From Micromonospora halotolerans (GTDB lineage: Bacteria; Actinomycetota; Actinomycetes; Mycobacteriales; Micromonosporaceae): a stretch of DNA of 64,000 bases. Made by a program: the position numbers and the translations under genes. Below, piece after piece: positions 17,701 through 25,060 of this stretch (its first letter is position 1; every line of letters starts with the position of its first letter). Under the pieces are notes generated by a model, which saw only the letters and a list, made by a program, of their open reading frames with translations, was not told the DNA's origin and ran no database searches. Location: the NCBI RefSeq assembly GCF_032108445.1, contig NZ_CP134876.1, positions 6,386,001 through 6,450,000 of the forward strand, given 5' to 3'.

Positions 17701-18398
17701 CGCCCGACCACGCCGGCTACCGGGAGGACAGCGTCATCCCGGGCGGCCGCTGGTTCGCGATGGACCACGAGTACGGCATGCTGATGACCACCTGGCCGCA
17801 CGGTGGCGCCGACACCGCGGCCGGGAACCCGGCGAGCTGGGCCGCGATGTATTTCAACGAGGTGTGGACGGGCCAGGAGTACCAGGTCGCGGCACAGATG
17901 CTCCAGGAGGGCCTGGTCGAGGAAGGGCTCACTCTCACCCGGGCGGTGCACGACCGGTACGCCGCGGGCAAGCGCAACCCGTACAACGAGATCGAGTGCG
18001 GCGACCACTACGCCCGGGCCATGGCCAGCCACGGTGTCTACCTCGCGGCGTGCGGGTTCGAGTACCACGGCCCCCGCGGCCACATCGGGTTCGCGCCCCG
18101 GATCAGCCTCGACAGGTTCGCCGCCGCATTCACCGCGGCGGAGGGGTGGGGCCTGTTCCAGCAGGAGCGCCACGGCGGGCACCTCACCGGCACCGTCGAG
18201 GTCCGGTACGGCCGCCTGCGGGTATCCAGCATCGCCCTGGCGGTGACGCGTTCCCCGGCACGGGTGACGGTACGTCTGGGCAATCGCACTCTGCCGGTGC
18301 GTGACTGGTCGTGCCGGGACGGGCGCATTCTCGTTACCTTGGACGCCGAGGTCGTGGTCGGTCGGGGAGACACCATCCAGGTGATGCTCAACGGCTGA
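14715..18398 (+). CDS. Tat-exported GH116-family glycoside hydrolase with two inserted repeat modules
   Basis: 1227 residues. A twin-arginine signal (NRRQFLTLSLGL, Arg19-Arg20) predicts folded export. The GH116 N-terminal beta domain begins near residue 80 (LRWLGMPVGGGATGQLYL) and resumes after two tandem modules of about 160 residues each (about 271-430 and 433-595), both starting FEDWER and ending GGWGHVNVDRIVF. The alpha-barrel catalytic domain spans about 700-1180, with TCEHVWNYAQS, NTLDTTWYGK (candidate acid/base Asp) and the family-typical RNPYNEIECGDHYARAMASHG. GH116 includes beta-glucosidases and an exo-beta-D-arabinofuranosidase that trims mycobacterial arabinan; the GH172 neighbour favours the latter. 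AGGAG lies five bases before ATG 14715. Confidence 0.8.
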   Translation: MAEHPYDQCCPGNACGPNRRQFLTLSLGLTAGTVLVGSRAEAAAALGVPEDRLIGVPVDKALPPDWSAALYRRGEPTSYAGTDLRWLGMPVGGGATGQLYLGGDGRLWNWDIFNRPAAGTTDVGYASPRQPASPVRHGFALRTRSGGRVQTRALDATGFDQVRFTGQYPIGTVRYSAADAPVEVTLEGFSPFVPLSVADSTLPATVLVYTLRNTSHATVDATLLGYVENPVCLDTRTQRGITLRSTAFGDRSLRGVRFSAAEQTETADRPDVVFEDWERDTYEGWTVEGSAFGAGPVLVSEIPDYMKGGGPLNATGQRLVTSHDFRGADGDIGRADAPTGKLTSAPFTVSRKSIRLSIGGGNHPGQTCVNVLVDGAVVATATGRNAEAMHSVYLDVAAHEGKSAVIEIVDAHTGGWGHVNVDRIVFTDVAPRPEIVFEDWERETYDGWTVEGTAFGAGPVQVSAVPDYMKRFGDLGASGQRFVTSHDFRGSGGDTGRADAATGKLTSRPFTVERRYVNVAVGGGSHRGSTCVNLLVDGALVASVAGRDAEPVSVATMNASAYQGRTAVIEIVDADTGGWGHVNVDRIVFSDVPTDTRPLDQVPDNGTLVLAALDGRAVTRPSLAGWDSLDEVFAAEAGPTEVDGSLAGQAGSVSVAVRLAPGQSRTVRFVLGWHFPVPDRVSLGFLRGSDSLRRHYATRFADARAVVEHVAHDLDRLEADTRTWVQTWYADATLPHWFLERTLAPASTLATNTCYLFDDGRFYGWEGVYCCPGTCEHVWNYAQSIARLFPQLERDTRGRVDLGIGFHPDTGQIGNRAEADMGWATDGQCGTILRCYREHLTAPDDTYLRVNWPRLRRALEWIMEHDVGPDGTLDGPQPNTLDTTWYGKIAWITGMYVAALRAGAAMADEVGQPEFADRCRVLADSGSRYLSTELFNGEYFIQEVDPAHADAINSNRGCHIDQLFGQSLAGQLGLPRVVPAEQAVSALESLYRYNFTPDHAGYREDSVIPGGRWFAMDHEYGMLMTTWPHGGADTAAGNPASWAAMYFNEVWTGQEYQVAAQMLQEGLVEEGLTLTRAVHDRYAAGKRNPYNEIECGDHYARAMASHGVYLAACGFEYHGPRGHIGFAPRISLDRFAAAFTAAEGWGLFQQERHGGHLTGTVEVRYGRLRVSSIALAVTRSPARVTVRLGNRTLPVRDWSCRDGRILVTLDAEVVVGRGDTIQVMLNG

Positions 18399-18405
18399 AC
18401 GTGTC

Positions 18406-18435
18406 GGCGCTCGACACGGCACCGTGTCGAGCGCC
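18406..18435 (+). terminator. hairpin after GH116
   Basis: GGCGCTCGACACGG and its exact complement separated by two bases, starting eight bases after the GH116 stop. A strong 14-bp stem without a T-run. Confidence 0.7.
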
Positions 18436-18448
18436 GGCGCGGACGCCC

Positions 18449-18480
18449 TTGACTATTCCGTCATTTTCCGCCCGTAAGAT
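18449..18480 (+). promoter_or_regulatory. possible promoter of the lacI-type gene
   Basis: TTGACT (18449) and TAAGAT (18475) stand 20 bases apart, longer than the usual 17, so only one of the two boxes may be real. No copy of the 12-bp operator is present here, so strong autoregulation is not indicated. Confidence 0.3.
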
Positions 18481-18487
18481 GCCCAGT

Positions 18488-18511
18488 CCCCGCACCGACG
18501 AGGGTGCGGGG
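18488..18511 (+). promoter_or_regulatory. hairpin in the leader of the lacI-type gene
   Basis: CCCCGCACC pairs with GGTGCGGGG around a six-base loop, about 55 bases before the start codon. It could be a weak attenuator or an mRNA-stability element. No riboswitch class is recognised. Confidence 0.35.
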
Positions 18512-18565
18512 ATCGGGCACCCGTTCTCGGGCTTGTCATCGTAGGAATCCACCGGATGGAGGCGA

Positions 18566-19564
18566 ATGGCGACGATCTACGACGTGGCACGGCAGGCTCA
18601 GGTCTCCCCCGCGACGGTCTCGCGGGTGCTGAACGGCCGCACCACCGTCGATCCAGTCATGGCCGCGCGCGTGCACCAGGCGATGCAGGACCTCGACTAC
18701 CGCCCCAACGCGGTCGCCCGCAACCTGCGCCTGAGCCAGACCAGCCTCTGGGCGGTCATCATCTCCGACATCGGCAACCCCTTCTTCACCTCCATGGTGC
18801 GTGGGGTCGAGGACGTCGCGCAGAGCGCCGGCTACTCGGTGGTCCTGTGCAACACCGACGAGGACCCGGAGAAGGAGTCCCGGTACATCGCGGCGGTCCT
18901 CGCCGAACGGATGGCCGGCGTCATCATCTCCACGTCGGGCCGCTCGACGGTGATCAACCGGCTCCTCGAGGCCCGCATCCCGGTCGTGGCGATCGACCGC
19001 CAACTGCGCGGCGTCACCATCGACACGGTGCTCGTCGACAACGTGCACGGTGCCGGGCTGGCGACCACGCACCTGCTCGACAACGGCTACCAGCGGGTCG
19101 CCTGCATCACCGGCCCGCGCCGGATCTCCACGGCCGCCCAGCGGCTCCGGGGCTACCAGCGCGCGCTGCGGGAACGCGGACAGGAGGTCACCGACGCCCT
19201 CGTGCGGTACGCGGACTTCCGCGAGGAGGGCGGCTACCGGGCCATGGCCTCGCTGCTCGACAGCGACAACCCGCCCGACAGCGTCTTCGCCACGAACAAC
19301 CTGATGACCGTGGGCGCCGTGGAATGCCTCGTCGACCGCGGCATTCGGGTGCCGGACGAGGTCGGGGTCGTCGGATTCGACGACATTCCGTGGGCACACC
19401 TGGTCCGGCCGTCGTTGAGCACCGTGTCCCAGCCGACGTACGACCTCGGACGCGCCGCCGCCGGCCTGCTCACCGAGCGGATCGCCAACCCGTCGCGGCT
19501 GCCGTCGACCGTCACGCTCAGCACCGGGCTCCAGGTGCGCGACAGCTCCACCCGCCCGAGCTGA
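18566..19564 (+). CDS. LacI-family regulator of the furanoside locus
   Basis: 332 residues. The N-terminal helix-turn-helix is canonical (IYDVARQAQVSPATVSRVLNG), followed by the hinge helix region (DYRPNAVARNLR) and a periplasmic-binding-like effector domain (VVAIDRQLRGV, ITGPRRISTAAQRLRGYQ, VGFDDIPWAHLVRPSLSTV). GGAGG lies six bases before the ATG. It is placed between the GH116 operon and the convergent kinase-isomerase operon, so it is the natural candidate to bind the three GAAATCGWTTSC sites upstream of the catabolic operons. The likely inducer is a released pentose or a phosphorylated product. Confidence 0.85.
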   Translation: MATIYDVARQAQVSPATVSRVLNGRTTVDPVMAARVHQAMQDLDYRPNAVARNLRLSQTSLWAVIISDIGNPFFTSMVRGVEDVAQSAGYSVVLCNTDEDPEKESRYIAAVLAERMAGVIISTSGRSTVINRLLEARIPVVAIDRQLRGVTIDTVLVDNVHGAGLATTHLLDNGYQRVACITGPRRISTAAQRLRGYQRALRERGQEVTDALVRYADFREEGGYRAMASLLDSDNPPDSVFATNNLMTVGAVECLVDRGIRVPDEVGVVGFDDIPWAHLVRPSLSTVSQPTYDLGRAAAGLLTERIANPSRLPSTVTLSTGLQVRDSSTRPS

Positions 19565-19582
19565 CCGTTCGCCGGCACGAGG

Positions 19583-19627
19583 GCTCGGCGACCCGGCCGG
19601 GCTTCCTGACCGGCCGGGTCGCCGAGC
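19583..19627. terminator. bidirectional terminator between lacI-type gene and isomerase
   Basis: An 18-bp perfect stem (GCTCGGCGACCCGGCCGG, nine-base loop) sits in the 69-base gap between two convergent genes and can serve both. Confidence 0.8.
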
Positions 19628-19633
19628 GCGTAC

Positions 19634-21268
19634 TCAGAGGTTGACGTCGCCGCAGAGGTGCACCTGGACGCCGAGTTCGGCGAACATCGCGGCCTTCACC
19701 CGCAGTGTCCGGTCGGCGGTCTCCGCGTCCGGCGCGTAGGCGACGTTCACGTGGTTGGCCTTGTGGCGGGCCATCAGCTGGTCGCGACCGACCCCGTGCA
19801 GCACGGCATGCATGATCGGCCACTGCGGGTTCGTGGCCTCCAGCCGGCGCCGGGTCTCCTCCTCCGGAAGCTCGACGACGGTCGCGCGGCCGAGGTCGAC
19901 GTGCAGCCCGCCGTCCATGATGAACACCCGGGACCAGACGATCTCGCCCGGCTTGGAGACCCCGCTCAGGGTGCCGCCGCCGAGCGGGAAGAACATCGGC
20001 GGCTGCCGCATGCTGTACGACTTGTCGTACCCGCCGTTGTGCGACGCCGGCACCGAGCCGGAGATCTCGAACGCCCAGACGAAGTCGTCGCCGTAGGTCT
20101 CCCCCCACCGGATGTCGTGCAGGGTGGTGGCCGGGTCGAGGCCCATGGCGGTCCAGATGCGGTTGGTGACCAACGAGTCGACGGCCACCCCCTCGTCGAC
20201 CTCGTTGAAGTGCGGCAGCGGCGCGCCCGCGTAGAGTTCGCGGCTGCCGTCGCGGCTGCGTACCGGTGGCCGCTGGACGTTGTTGAGCAGCCCCTCGGCC
20301 AGGTCGCTGGCCGGGACGGTGTCCTTCAGTCCCTGCTGGTACTGAATGCCGACCGCGTCGAGGCCGAAGTCGTCCGCGATGCGCAGAGCGGCGATGTACA
20401 TCTTGAACTGGCTCGTCAGCTGGGCGTCGGTGAGCTCGGTCGCCTCGTCGGTGCCGGTGTGGAAGGTCATCCCGGCCTCGTCCAGCCAGCGGCGGACCGC
20501 GTGGGCCTCCTCGTCGGAGACCCGTGCCATCTCGGCGACCAGCGCGCTCTGCGACAGCCGCTCCTTGTAGATGCCCAGCGGGTTGATCAGTTCGTCGTCG
20601 AAGATCGCGTTGTACATCCCCATGCAGCCCTCGTCGAAGACGCCGATGATGGCCTTCTCCCGGGCCAGCTGCGCGGCCAGGGCGCGACCGAGCTCGACCT
20701 CCGGGTCGTCCGGCAGGGTGGACAGATCGCGGACGTGACTGGTGTCGTGGCGCAGCTCGCCGGTCTCCAGCCAGGTGCGCAGCCCGTTGACCGCCCAGTC
20801 GTCGGTGAAGTCCCGGCTCCACAGCGCGGAGTGCCGCACGCCCGCCTTGGTGAGGCTCGCGGTGAGGTTGAGCAGGCCGACCAGGCCCGGGAACTCGCCG
20901 CTCCAGTTGGCCACGATGAGGATCGGTCCCCGGTGGCTGCGCAGGCCGGCCAGGACGTGGTGGCTGTACTGCCAGACCGCCTCGACCACGATGAGCGGCG
21001 CGTCGACCGGGATGCTCTTGAAGACCTCGATCCCGGCCCGCTGGCTGTCGATGAACCCGTGGCCCTTGTCCGGGTCGAACGCGTGGCCGCGCTCGACCTT
21101 CCAGCCGAGCGCGTTGACCGCAGTCGTGAGGTCGGCCTCCAGTTGCTGCTGCGTGGGCCAGCACGTGACGTTCGCGCGGGGCCGGAGATCGCCACTGGCC
21201 ACCGTGTAGACGGTGCCGGGCGCCGCGACGGGCGGCTCGGCCAGCACGGGCAGCGGGTAACGGGTCAT
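19634..21268 (-). CDS. L-fucose/D-arabinose isomerase-family aldose isomerase
   Basis: 544 residues, cytosolic. The sequence fits the FucI-like superfamily: an N-terminal Rossmann-like domain (APLIVVEAVWQYSHHVLAGLRS, GPILIVANWSGEFPGLVGLLN), the central FDEGCMGMYNAIFDDELI with a candidate metal-binding Glu, and a C-terminal block with RHKANHVNVAY, whose His is a candidate metal ligand. Members use Mn2+ and interconvert L-fucose/L-fuculose or D-arabinose/D-ribulose. No fuculose-phosphate aldolase is encoded here, which favours D-arabinose, since D-ribulose 5-phosphate needs no aldolase. The ATG at 21268 overlaps the kinase stop (ATGA), so the pair is coupled. Confidence 0.7.
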   Translation of the reverse strand: MTRYPLPVLAEPPVAAPGTVYTVASGDLRPRANVTCWPTQQQLEADLTTAVNALGWKVERGHAFDPDKGHGFIDSQRAGIEVFKSIPVDAPLIVVEAVWQYSHHVLAGLRSHRGPILIVANWSGEFPGLVGLLNLTASLTKAGVRHSALWSRDFTDDWAVNGLRTWLETGELRHDTSHVRDLSTLPDDPEVELGRALAAQLAREKAIIGVFDEGCMGMYNAIFDDELINPLGIYKERLSQSALVAEMARVSDEEAHAVRRWLDEAGMTFHTGTDEATELTDAQLTSQFKMYIAALRIADDFGLDAVGIQYQQGLKDTVPASDLAEGLLNNVQRPPVRSRDGSRELYAGAPLPHFNEVDEGVAVDSLVTNRIWTAMGLDPATTLHDIRWGETYGDDFVWAFEISGSVPASHNGGYDKSYSMRQPPMFFPLGGGTLSGVSKPGEIVWSRVFIMDGGLHVDLGRATVVELPEEETRRRLEATNPQWPIMHAVLHGVGRDQLMARHKANHVNVAYAPDAETADRTLRVKAAMFAELGVQVHLCGDVNL

Positions 21269-22803
21269 GGGGCGACTCCTTCGGTGCGTGGGGTGTCGCT
21301 GGCCGCCGGCGGGCCGGCGGCCATCAGACGGTCCTGACGTGCAGCGAGCGCGTGCGCGACCCGCTTGGAACTCGTGTACAGCTCCCGGTACAGCTCGTAG
21401 AGCTCGTCGTAGTCCGCGGCCAACTCGGCCCGGGGCTGCCGGATCTCCTTGACGGGGTTCCACGCCTCGATCGAGACGGGCCACCCGGTCCGCGCGGCGA
21501 GGAACGCCGCTCCGTAGCTCGCGCCGATCGTCTGCGACGGAATGACCTGGGCACGCCCGGTGACGTCCGAGACGATCTGGGTCCACAGCCCGCCCTGGGT
21601 GCCGCCGCCGACCGCCACGACCCGTCGGATGTCACCACCGCTCGCCTCGATCGTCTCGATGTTGTGGCGTACGCCGAGCGCGGTCGCTTCGAGCGCGGCG
21701 CGGTACAGGTCCCCGCGCGTGTGCGAGACGGTGAGGCCGGCGACGAAGCCACGGGCTCGCGGATCCAGGATGGGCGTGCGCTCCCCCGCGAAGTACGGGA
21801 GCATGAGCAGCCCCTTCGCGCCCGGGCCGGAGGCCTCGGCCAGCCGGAGCAGCTCGGGATAGTCCGGTGAGCCGAACAGCTCGCGGAGCCACGCCGTGAT
21901 CGCGCCCGAGGTGGCCAGGCCGCCGGCGAGGTTCCGCGTCCCGGGCAGGGCGCCGACCGTGCCCCACAGCGACGGGTTCGTCAGGCGGGCCGTGACGGTG
22001 TGGACGAGGAACATGGTGGTGCCGTACATCAGCATCAGGTCGTTGACGCCCTGGGCGCCCACGCTGATCGCCTCCGACCAGGCGTCGATGGTGCCCGTGA
22101 TCACCGGGACACCCGCCGGCAGGCCGGCCTCCGCCGCCGCGCGCGACGTCACCGTCCCGGCCACCTCGCCGGGCCAGCGCAGCGGTGGCAGGACCAGGTC
22201 GGGTGCGATCTCCGTGGCCCACAGCGCGTACCAGTCCTGGCCCTCGGTGTCGTAGAGCGGTGTGCACTGGCTCGCCGAGTGCTGATCGAGCACGTAGTGG
22301 TCGGTGAGTTTCCACGCGAGCCACGAGCTGGGCATGAAGAGCCGTCGGGCCCGGGCGAAGAGTTCCGGTTCGTTGTCGGCCACCCAGGCCACCTTGGCGC
22401 CCGCCGCCTGGCTGGACAGCGCCGAGCCGCACCGACGCAGGATCTCCTCCGCGCCGAACCGCTCGGTGAGGCGGGCGATCTGCTCCGTCGAGCGGGTGTC
22501 GACGCCGTAGAGGATGGCGGGGCGCAGCGGGGTGTTCGCGGCGTCCGTGAGCAGCACGCACGGACCCATGCCGCTCACCCCGACGGCGACGACGTCGACG
22601 TCGCCCGGTGCGAGGAGCTCCCGGCTGAGCGCGACGAACTCCCGCCACCAGACGTCGGCGTCCATCTCCACCCAGCCCGGTCGCGGGCGGCTCACCTCGT
22701 GCGACCGGGTCGCCGAGCGAACGACCCGGCCGTCGGTGTCGACGAGGACGCCCTTGCTGCTCGATGTGCCGATGTCCACGCCCAGGACGGCCGCAACCTT
22801 CAT
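21265..22803 (-). CDS. FGGY-family pentulose kinase (predicted D-ribulokinase)
   Basis: 512 residues. The ribonuclease-H-like ATPase fold is evident: GVDIGTSSSKGVLVDTDG at the N-terminus (phosphate 1), GTIDAWSEAISVGA with the candidate catalytic Asp, and GGGTQGGLWTQIVSDVTGR near the C-terminus (the second FGGY signature). The family phosphorylates xylulose, ribulose, fuculose and related ketoses. Coupling to an aldose isomerase downstream makes a two-step route aldose to ketose to ketose phosphate. Which pentulose cannot be read from sequence; D-ribulose is inferred from the locus. An operator copy lies 16 bases before the ATG. Confidence 0.75.
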   Translation of the reverse strand: MKVAAVLGVDIGTSSSKGVLVDTDGRVVRSATRSHEVSRPRPGWVEMDADVWWREFVALSRELLAPGDVDVVAVGVSGMGPCVLLTDAANTPLRPAILYGVDTRSTEQIARLTERFGAEEILRRCGSALSSQAAGAKVAWVADNEPELFARARRLFMPSSWLAWKLTDHYVLDQHSASQCTPLYDTEGQDWYALWATEIAPDLVLPPLRWPGEVAGTVTSRAAAEAGLPAGVPVITGTIDAWSEAISVGAQGVNDLMLMYGTTMFLVHTVTARLTNPSLWGTVGALPGTRNLAGGLATSGAITAWLRELFGSPDYPELLRLAEASGPGAKGLLMLPYFAGERTPILDPRARGFVAGLTVSHTRGDLYRAALEATALGVRHNIETIEASGGDIRRVVAVGGGTQGGLWTQIVSDVTGRAQVIPSQTIGASYGAAFLAARTGWPVSIEAWNPVKEIRQPRAELAADYDELYELYRELYTSSKRVAHALAARQDRLMAAGPPAASDTPRTEGVAP

Positions 22804-22818
22804 GGCGCCACTGTTTCA

Positions 22819-22830
22819 GCAATCGATTTC
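22819..22830. promoter_or_regulatory. predicted LacI operator, kinase-isomerase operon
   Basis: GCAATCGATTTC, or GAAATCGATTGC on the other strand, differs from the 13410 site at one position. It is 16 bases upstream of the kinase start codon. No convincing -35/-10 pair was found here. Between this site and 23231 I see no gene. Confidence 0.65.
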
Positions 22831-23230
22831 CGAATCAAGACCGCTGCGTCGGCGTCTTCCCCTGTTGGGTTCGAGCCCGCGCGCTGGCATGCTGTCGTAT
22901 CGCCTGATGAATGCGGGTGCCGGCACGGCCGCAGGTAGCCGGGACCGGCGGGAAATCGTTAACTCACTACGGCTCCGGACACGGTGGATCCGCCGATCCC
23001 GCACGATGCCGACAGGCGTCATCGGGCCGCCGCGGGCATACCACCCTCGGGCAAGCGAACCCGGCTGCGTGCAGCGCCAGCGACCAACTCGGCGGATTCC
23101 AGGTGCCGCCCGTCGTGGGGCGTCGTCCGCCCCAGGGGCGGGTCGGCGAGTAGGTCAGTGGCCGGCCGATGAATTTGAGATGCTGCGGCGGTCTACCTGT
23201 CGACATCACCCGATTCGAAGGGACCGCCCG

Positions 23231-23845
23231 ATGGCAAAGGTCATCTCCACGCTGTTCATCTCGGCCGACGGTGTGGCCGAGATCGACCCCGACTGGCACT
23301 TCCCGTACTTCGACGAGAACATGGGCCGCGCCGTCAGCGAGGACTATGACGCCGCTGACGTGCTGCTCATCGGCCGCGAGACCTACGACAGCTTCGCCGG
23401 GGCCTGGCCCGAGCGCGAGGCCGCCGGCGGCGATGACGCGCCGTTCGCCAAGCAACTCGGGGACGTGCGCAAGGTGGTCGTCTCGCGCCAGCCGCTGCAA
23501 TTCTCCTGGCGCAACTCGGAGCTGATCGAGGGTGATCTGCTCGACGCGGTCCGCGCGCTCAAGGCCGACACCGGCAGCAAGGGCATCCTCATCCCGGGGT
23601 CGATCTCCGTGGTGCAGCAACTGCTCGCCGCCGGGCTGGTCGACGAACTGCGCCTGCTCGTGCACCCGGTGGCCGCCCGCAAGGGCCGCAAACTGTTCGA
23701 CGACGGCGATACCCCGTACCACTTCCGGGTGACCACGACCGAGGTATTCCCCACGGGCGTGATCCGGGTGATCTACGCCCCGACCCCGGCGCCCGGGAAG
23801 GTCGGCTACGACGACGTCACCGACCAGGTACCGGCCGGGAGCTAG
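23231..23845 (+). CDS. RibD C-terminal-like (dihydrofolate-reductase-fold) protein
   Basis: 204 residues. The fold markers are MAKVISTLFISADGVAEID, DVLLIGRETYDSFAGAWPE, VVVSRQPLQFSW, KGILIPGSISVVQQLLAAGLVDELRLLVHPVAARKGRKLF and a terminal strand near VIRVIYAP. Such stand-alone members are NADPH-dependent reductases of unknown substrate, widespread in actinobacteria. The start at 23231 is the only ATG adjacent to the conserved first strand. The stop codon TAG is composed of the TA target duplication plus the first base of the adjoining insertion sequence. The pre-insertion sequence would also have read TAG, followed by two more TAG codons, so the protein is unaltered. Confidence 0.75.
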   Translation: MAKVISTLFISADGVAEIDPDWHFPYFDENMGRAVSEDYDAADVLLIGRETYDSFAGAWPEREAAGGDDAPFAKQLGDVRKVVVSRQPLQFSWRNSELIEGDLLDAVRALKADTGSKGILIPGSISVVQQLLAAGLVDELRLLVHPVAARKGRKLFDDGDTPYHFRVTTTEVFPTGVIRVIYAPTPAPGKVGYDDVTDQVPAGS

Positions 23846-24902
23846 GCCGTGTTTCATAAGCCGGGTCGGAGCCATTCGTTGATCGTGGCGATGTGCACGG
23901 TGGCGTGGTAGCGGACGGCCAACTTGTCGTAGCGGGTGGCCAGCGCTCGGTTGCGTTTGAGCTGGTTGATGCCGCACTCGACGGCATGGCGTTGCCGGTA
24001 GGTGCCGGGGTCGAAGGTCGGTGGCCGGCCGCCTTTCGAGCCCTTCCTGCGTCGGCTCTCCGCCTGGTCGATCTTGATCGGGATGGTCGCCGCGATGCCT
24101 CGACGGACCAGGTGCTGCCGGTTGGCGCGGGAACTGTAGGCCTTGTCCGCCAGGACCCGATCCGGTCGTGTGCGGGGCCGGCCACCGCCGACCCTGGGGA
24201 CCCGGATACCAGCCAGCACGGGAACGAACTGCGGGCTGTCGCCGCGGTGCCCGGCGGTGAGCACCGTCGACAACGGCTTACGACCCTGTTCACAGGCCAG
24301 GTGAAGCTTGGTGGTCAACCCACCTCGTGACCGCCCCAACGCATGATCATCGGGTTCGTCATCGACACCGCCGGGCGACTCGACCTGCAACTGGCCACGG
24401 TTGCAGGCGCCGGCAGCGTGCTGATGAGCGCGGGCGCTGGTGGAATCGACGCTCACGTCCCACGTGATCATCCCCGCCGCGTCGGCCCGAGCCTGCAACC
24501 CGGTGACCACATCCCGCCACACTCCGGCCCGCTGCCACCGCCGGAACAACCCGTAGACGGTCTGCCAGGGCCCGTAGAGCGCCGGCACGTCCCGCCACGG
24601 CGAGCCGACCCGGGTGCGCCACCGAATCCCGTCGATCAACTGCCGTCTGCTCCACTTCGGCGGACGTCCTGACCCACGCAGCCTGGGCAGCAACGGCTCC
24701 AGCACCGCCCACTGAGCGTCGGTCAGGTCGTGTCGCCTCGTCACCGCTAAGGTGGCCACGAGGTCTCCGGTATGAAAGTTCGTCTTGGTCGATGAACCCT
24801 CTACCGGAGACCTCACTGTCTATCGATCACCGACACGCCTGAGCCGGCCCGGTGCGGGCCAACGGCGGACGATCAGACGGTTTTCATTTTTGAAACAGGG
24901 CC
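23845..24902 (-). mobile_element. complete IS5-family (IS427-like) insertion sequence, 1058 bp
   Basis: Imperfect terminal repeats are visible: GGCCGTGTTTCA at the left and GGCCCTGTTTCA (reverse complement of the right end). The flanks carry TA on both sides (23843-23844 and 24903-24904), the 2-bp target duplication expected for this group. Removing the element and one TA rejoins AGC-TAG-TAG-TAG at the end of the RibD-like gene. The transposase occupies most of the length and appears intact, so the insertion is probably recent. Confidence 0.85.
23854..24759 (-). CDS. IS5-family DDE transposase
   Basis: 301 residues from GTG 24759, or longer from an upstream ATG at 24816. The N-terminal helix-turn-helix region reads [15 protein letters not shown], followed by [23 protein letters not shown]. 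The catalytic acids appear in [14 protein letters not shown] (first Asp), [12 protein letters not shown] (second Asp) and the C-terminal [24 protein letters not shown] (Glu in the Y-(2)-R-(3)-E-(6)-K-like block). It is encoded in one uninterrupted frame, unlike many IS427 relatives that need frameshifting. A decayed fragment of a related transposase lies near 45.4 kb. Confidence 0.85.
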   Translation of the reverse strand: MATLAVTRRHDLTDAQWAVLEPLLPRLRGSGRPPKWSRRQLIDGIRWRTRVGSPWRDVPALYGPWQTVYGLFRRWQRAGVWRDVVTGLQARADAAGMITWDVSVDSTSARAHQHAAGACNRGQLQVESPGGVDDEPDDHALGRSRGGLTTKLHLACEQGRKPLSTVLTAGHRGDSPQFVPVLAGIRVPRVGGGRPRTRPDRVLADKAYSSRANRQHLVRRGIAATIPIKIDQAESRRRKGSKGGRPPTFDPGTYRQRHAVECGINQLKRNRALATRYDKLAVRYHATVHIATINEWLRPGL

Positions 24903-25012
24903 TAGTAGTAGCGGGCCGCAGCGGTCGACGCGACGCAGAGCACCGGCGGGGACGCGTACCTGTGCCGCCGTCCCCGCCCCACCGATCCACGACGCCGCCC
25001 TGGAGGTTCCTG

Positions 25013-25060
25013 ATGTATCCGACGGTCGACTCGTTCCGCACATCCAGCGGCGAGGCGTGA
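25013..25060 (+). CDS. 15-residue leader-type small ORF upstream of the hydrolase
   Basis: ATG 25013 is preceded by CTGGAGG at an ideal distance, and encodes MYPTVDSFRTSSGEA. Its TGA overlaps the ATG of the next gene (TGATG), so its translation should feed ribosomes into that gene, whose own ribosome-binding site is weak. It may be a translated leader rather than a functional peptide. Confidence 0.45.
   Translation: MYPTVDSFRTSSGEA

Noticed and set aside
15240..18422. 1060-codon open frame on the minus strand opposite GH116
   Set aside because: No domain, strongly biased composition; the plus strand encodes an evident GH116 protein with a Tat signal.
4599..22803. Alternative reading as a fructan or L-fucose locus
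   Set aside because: GH172 and propeller enzymes could act on fructofuranosides, but fructose use needs no aldose isomerase. L-fucose use would need a fuculose-phosphate aldolase and alpha-L-fucosidase, neither of which is present. GH116 also fits D-arabinan better. Kept as a less likely alternative.
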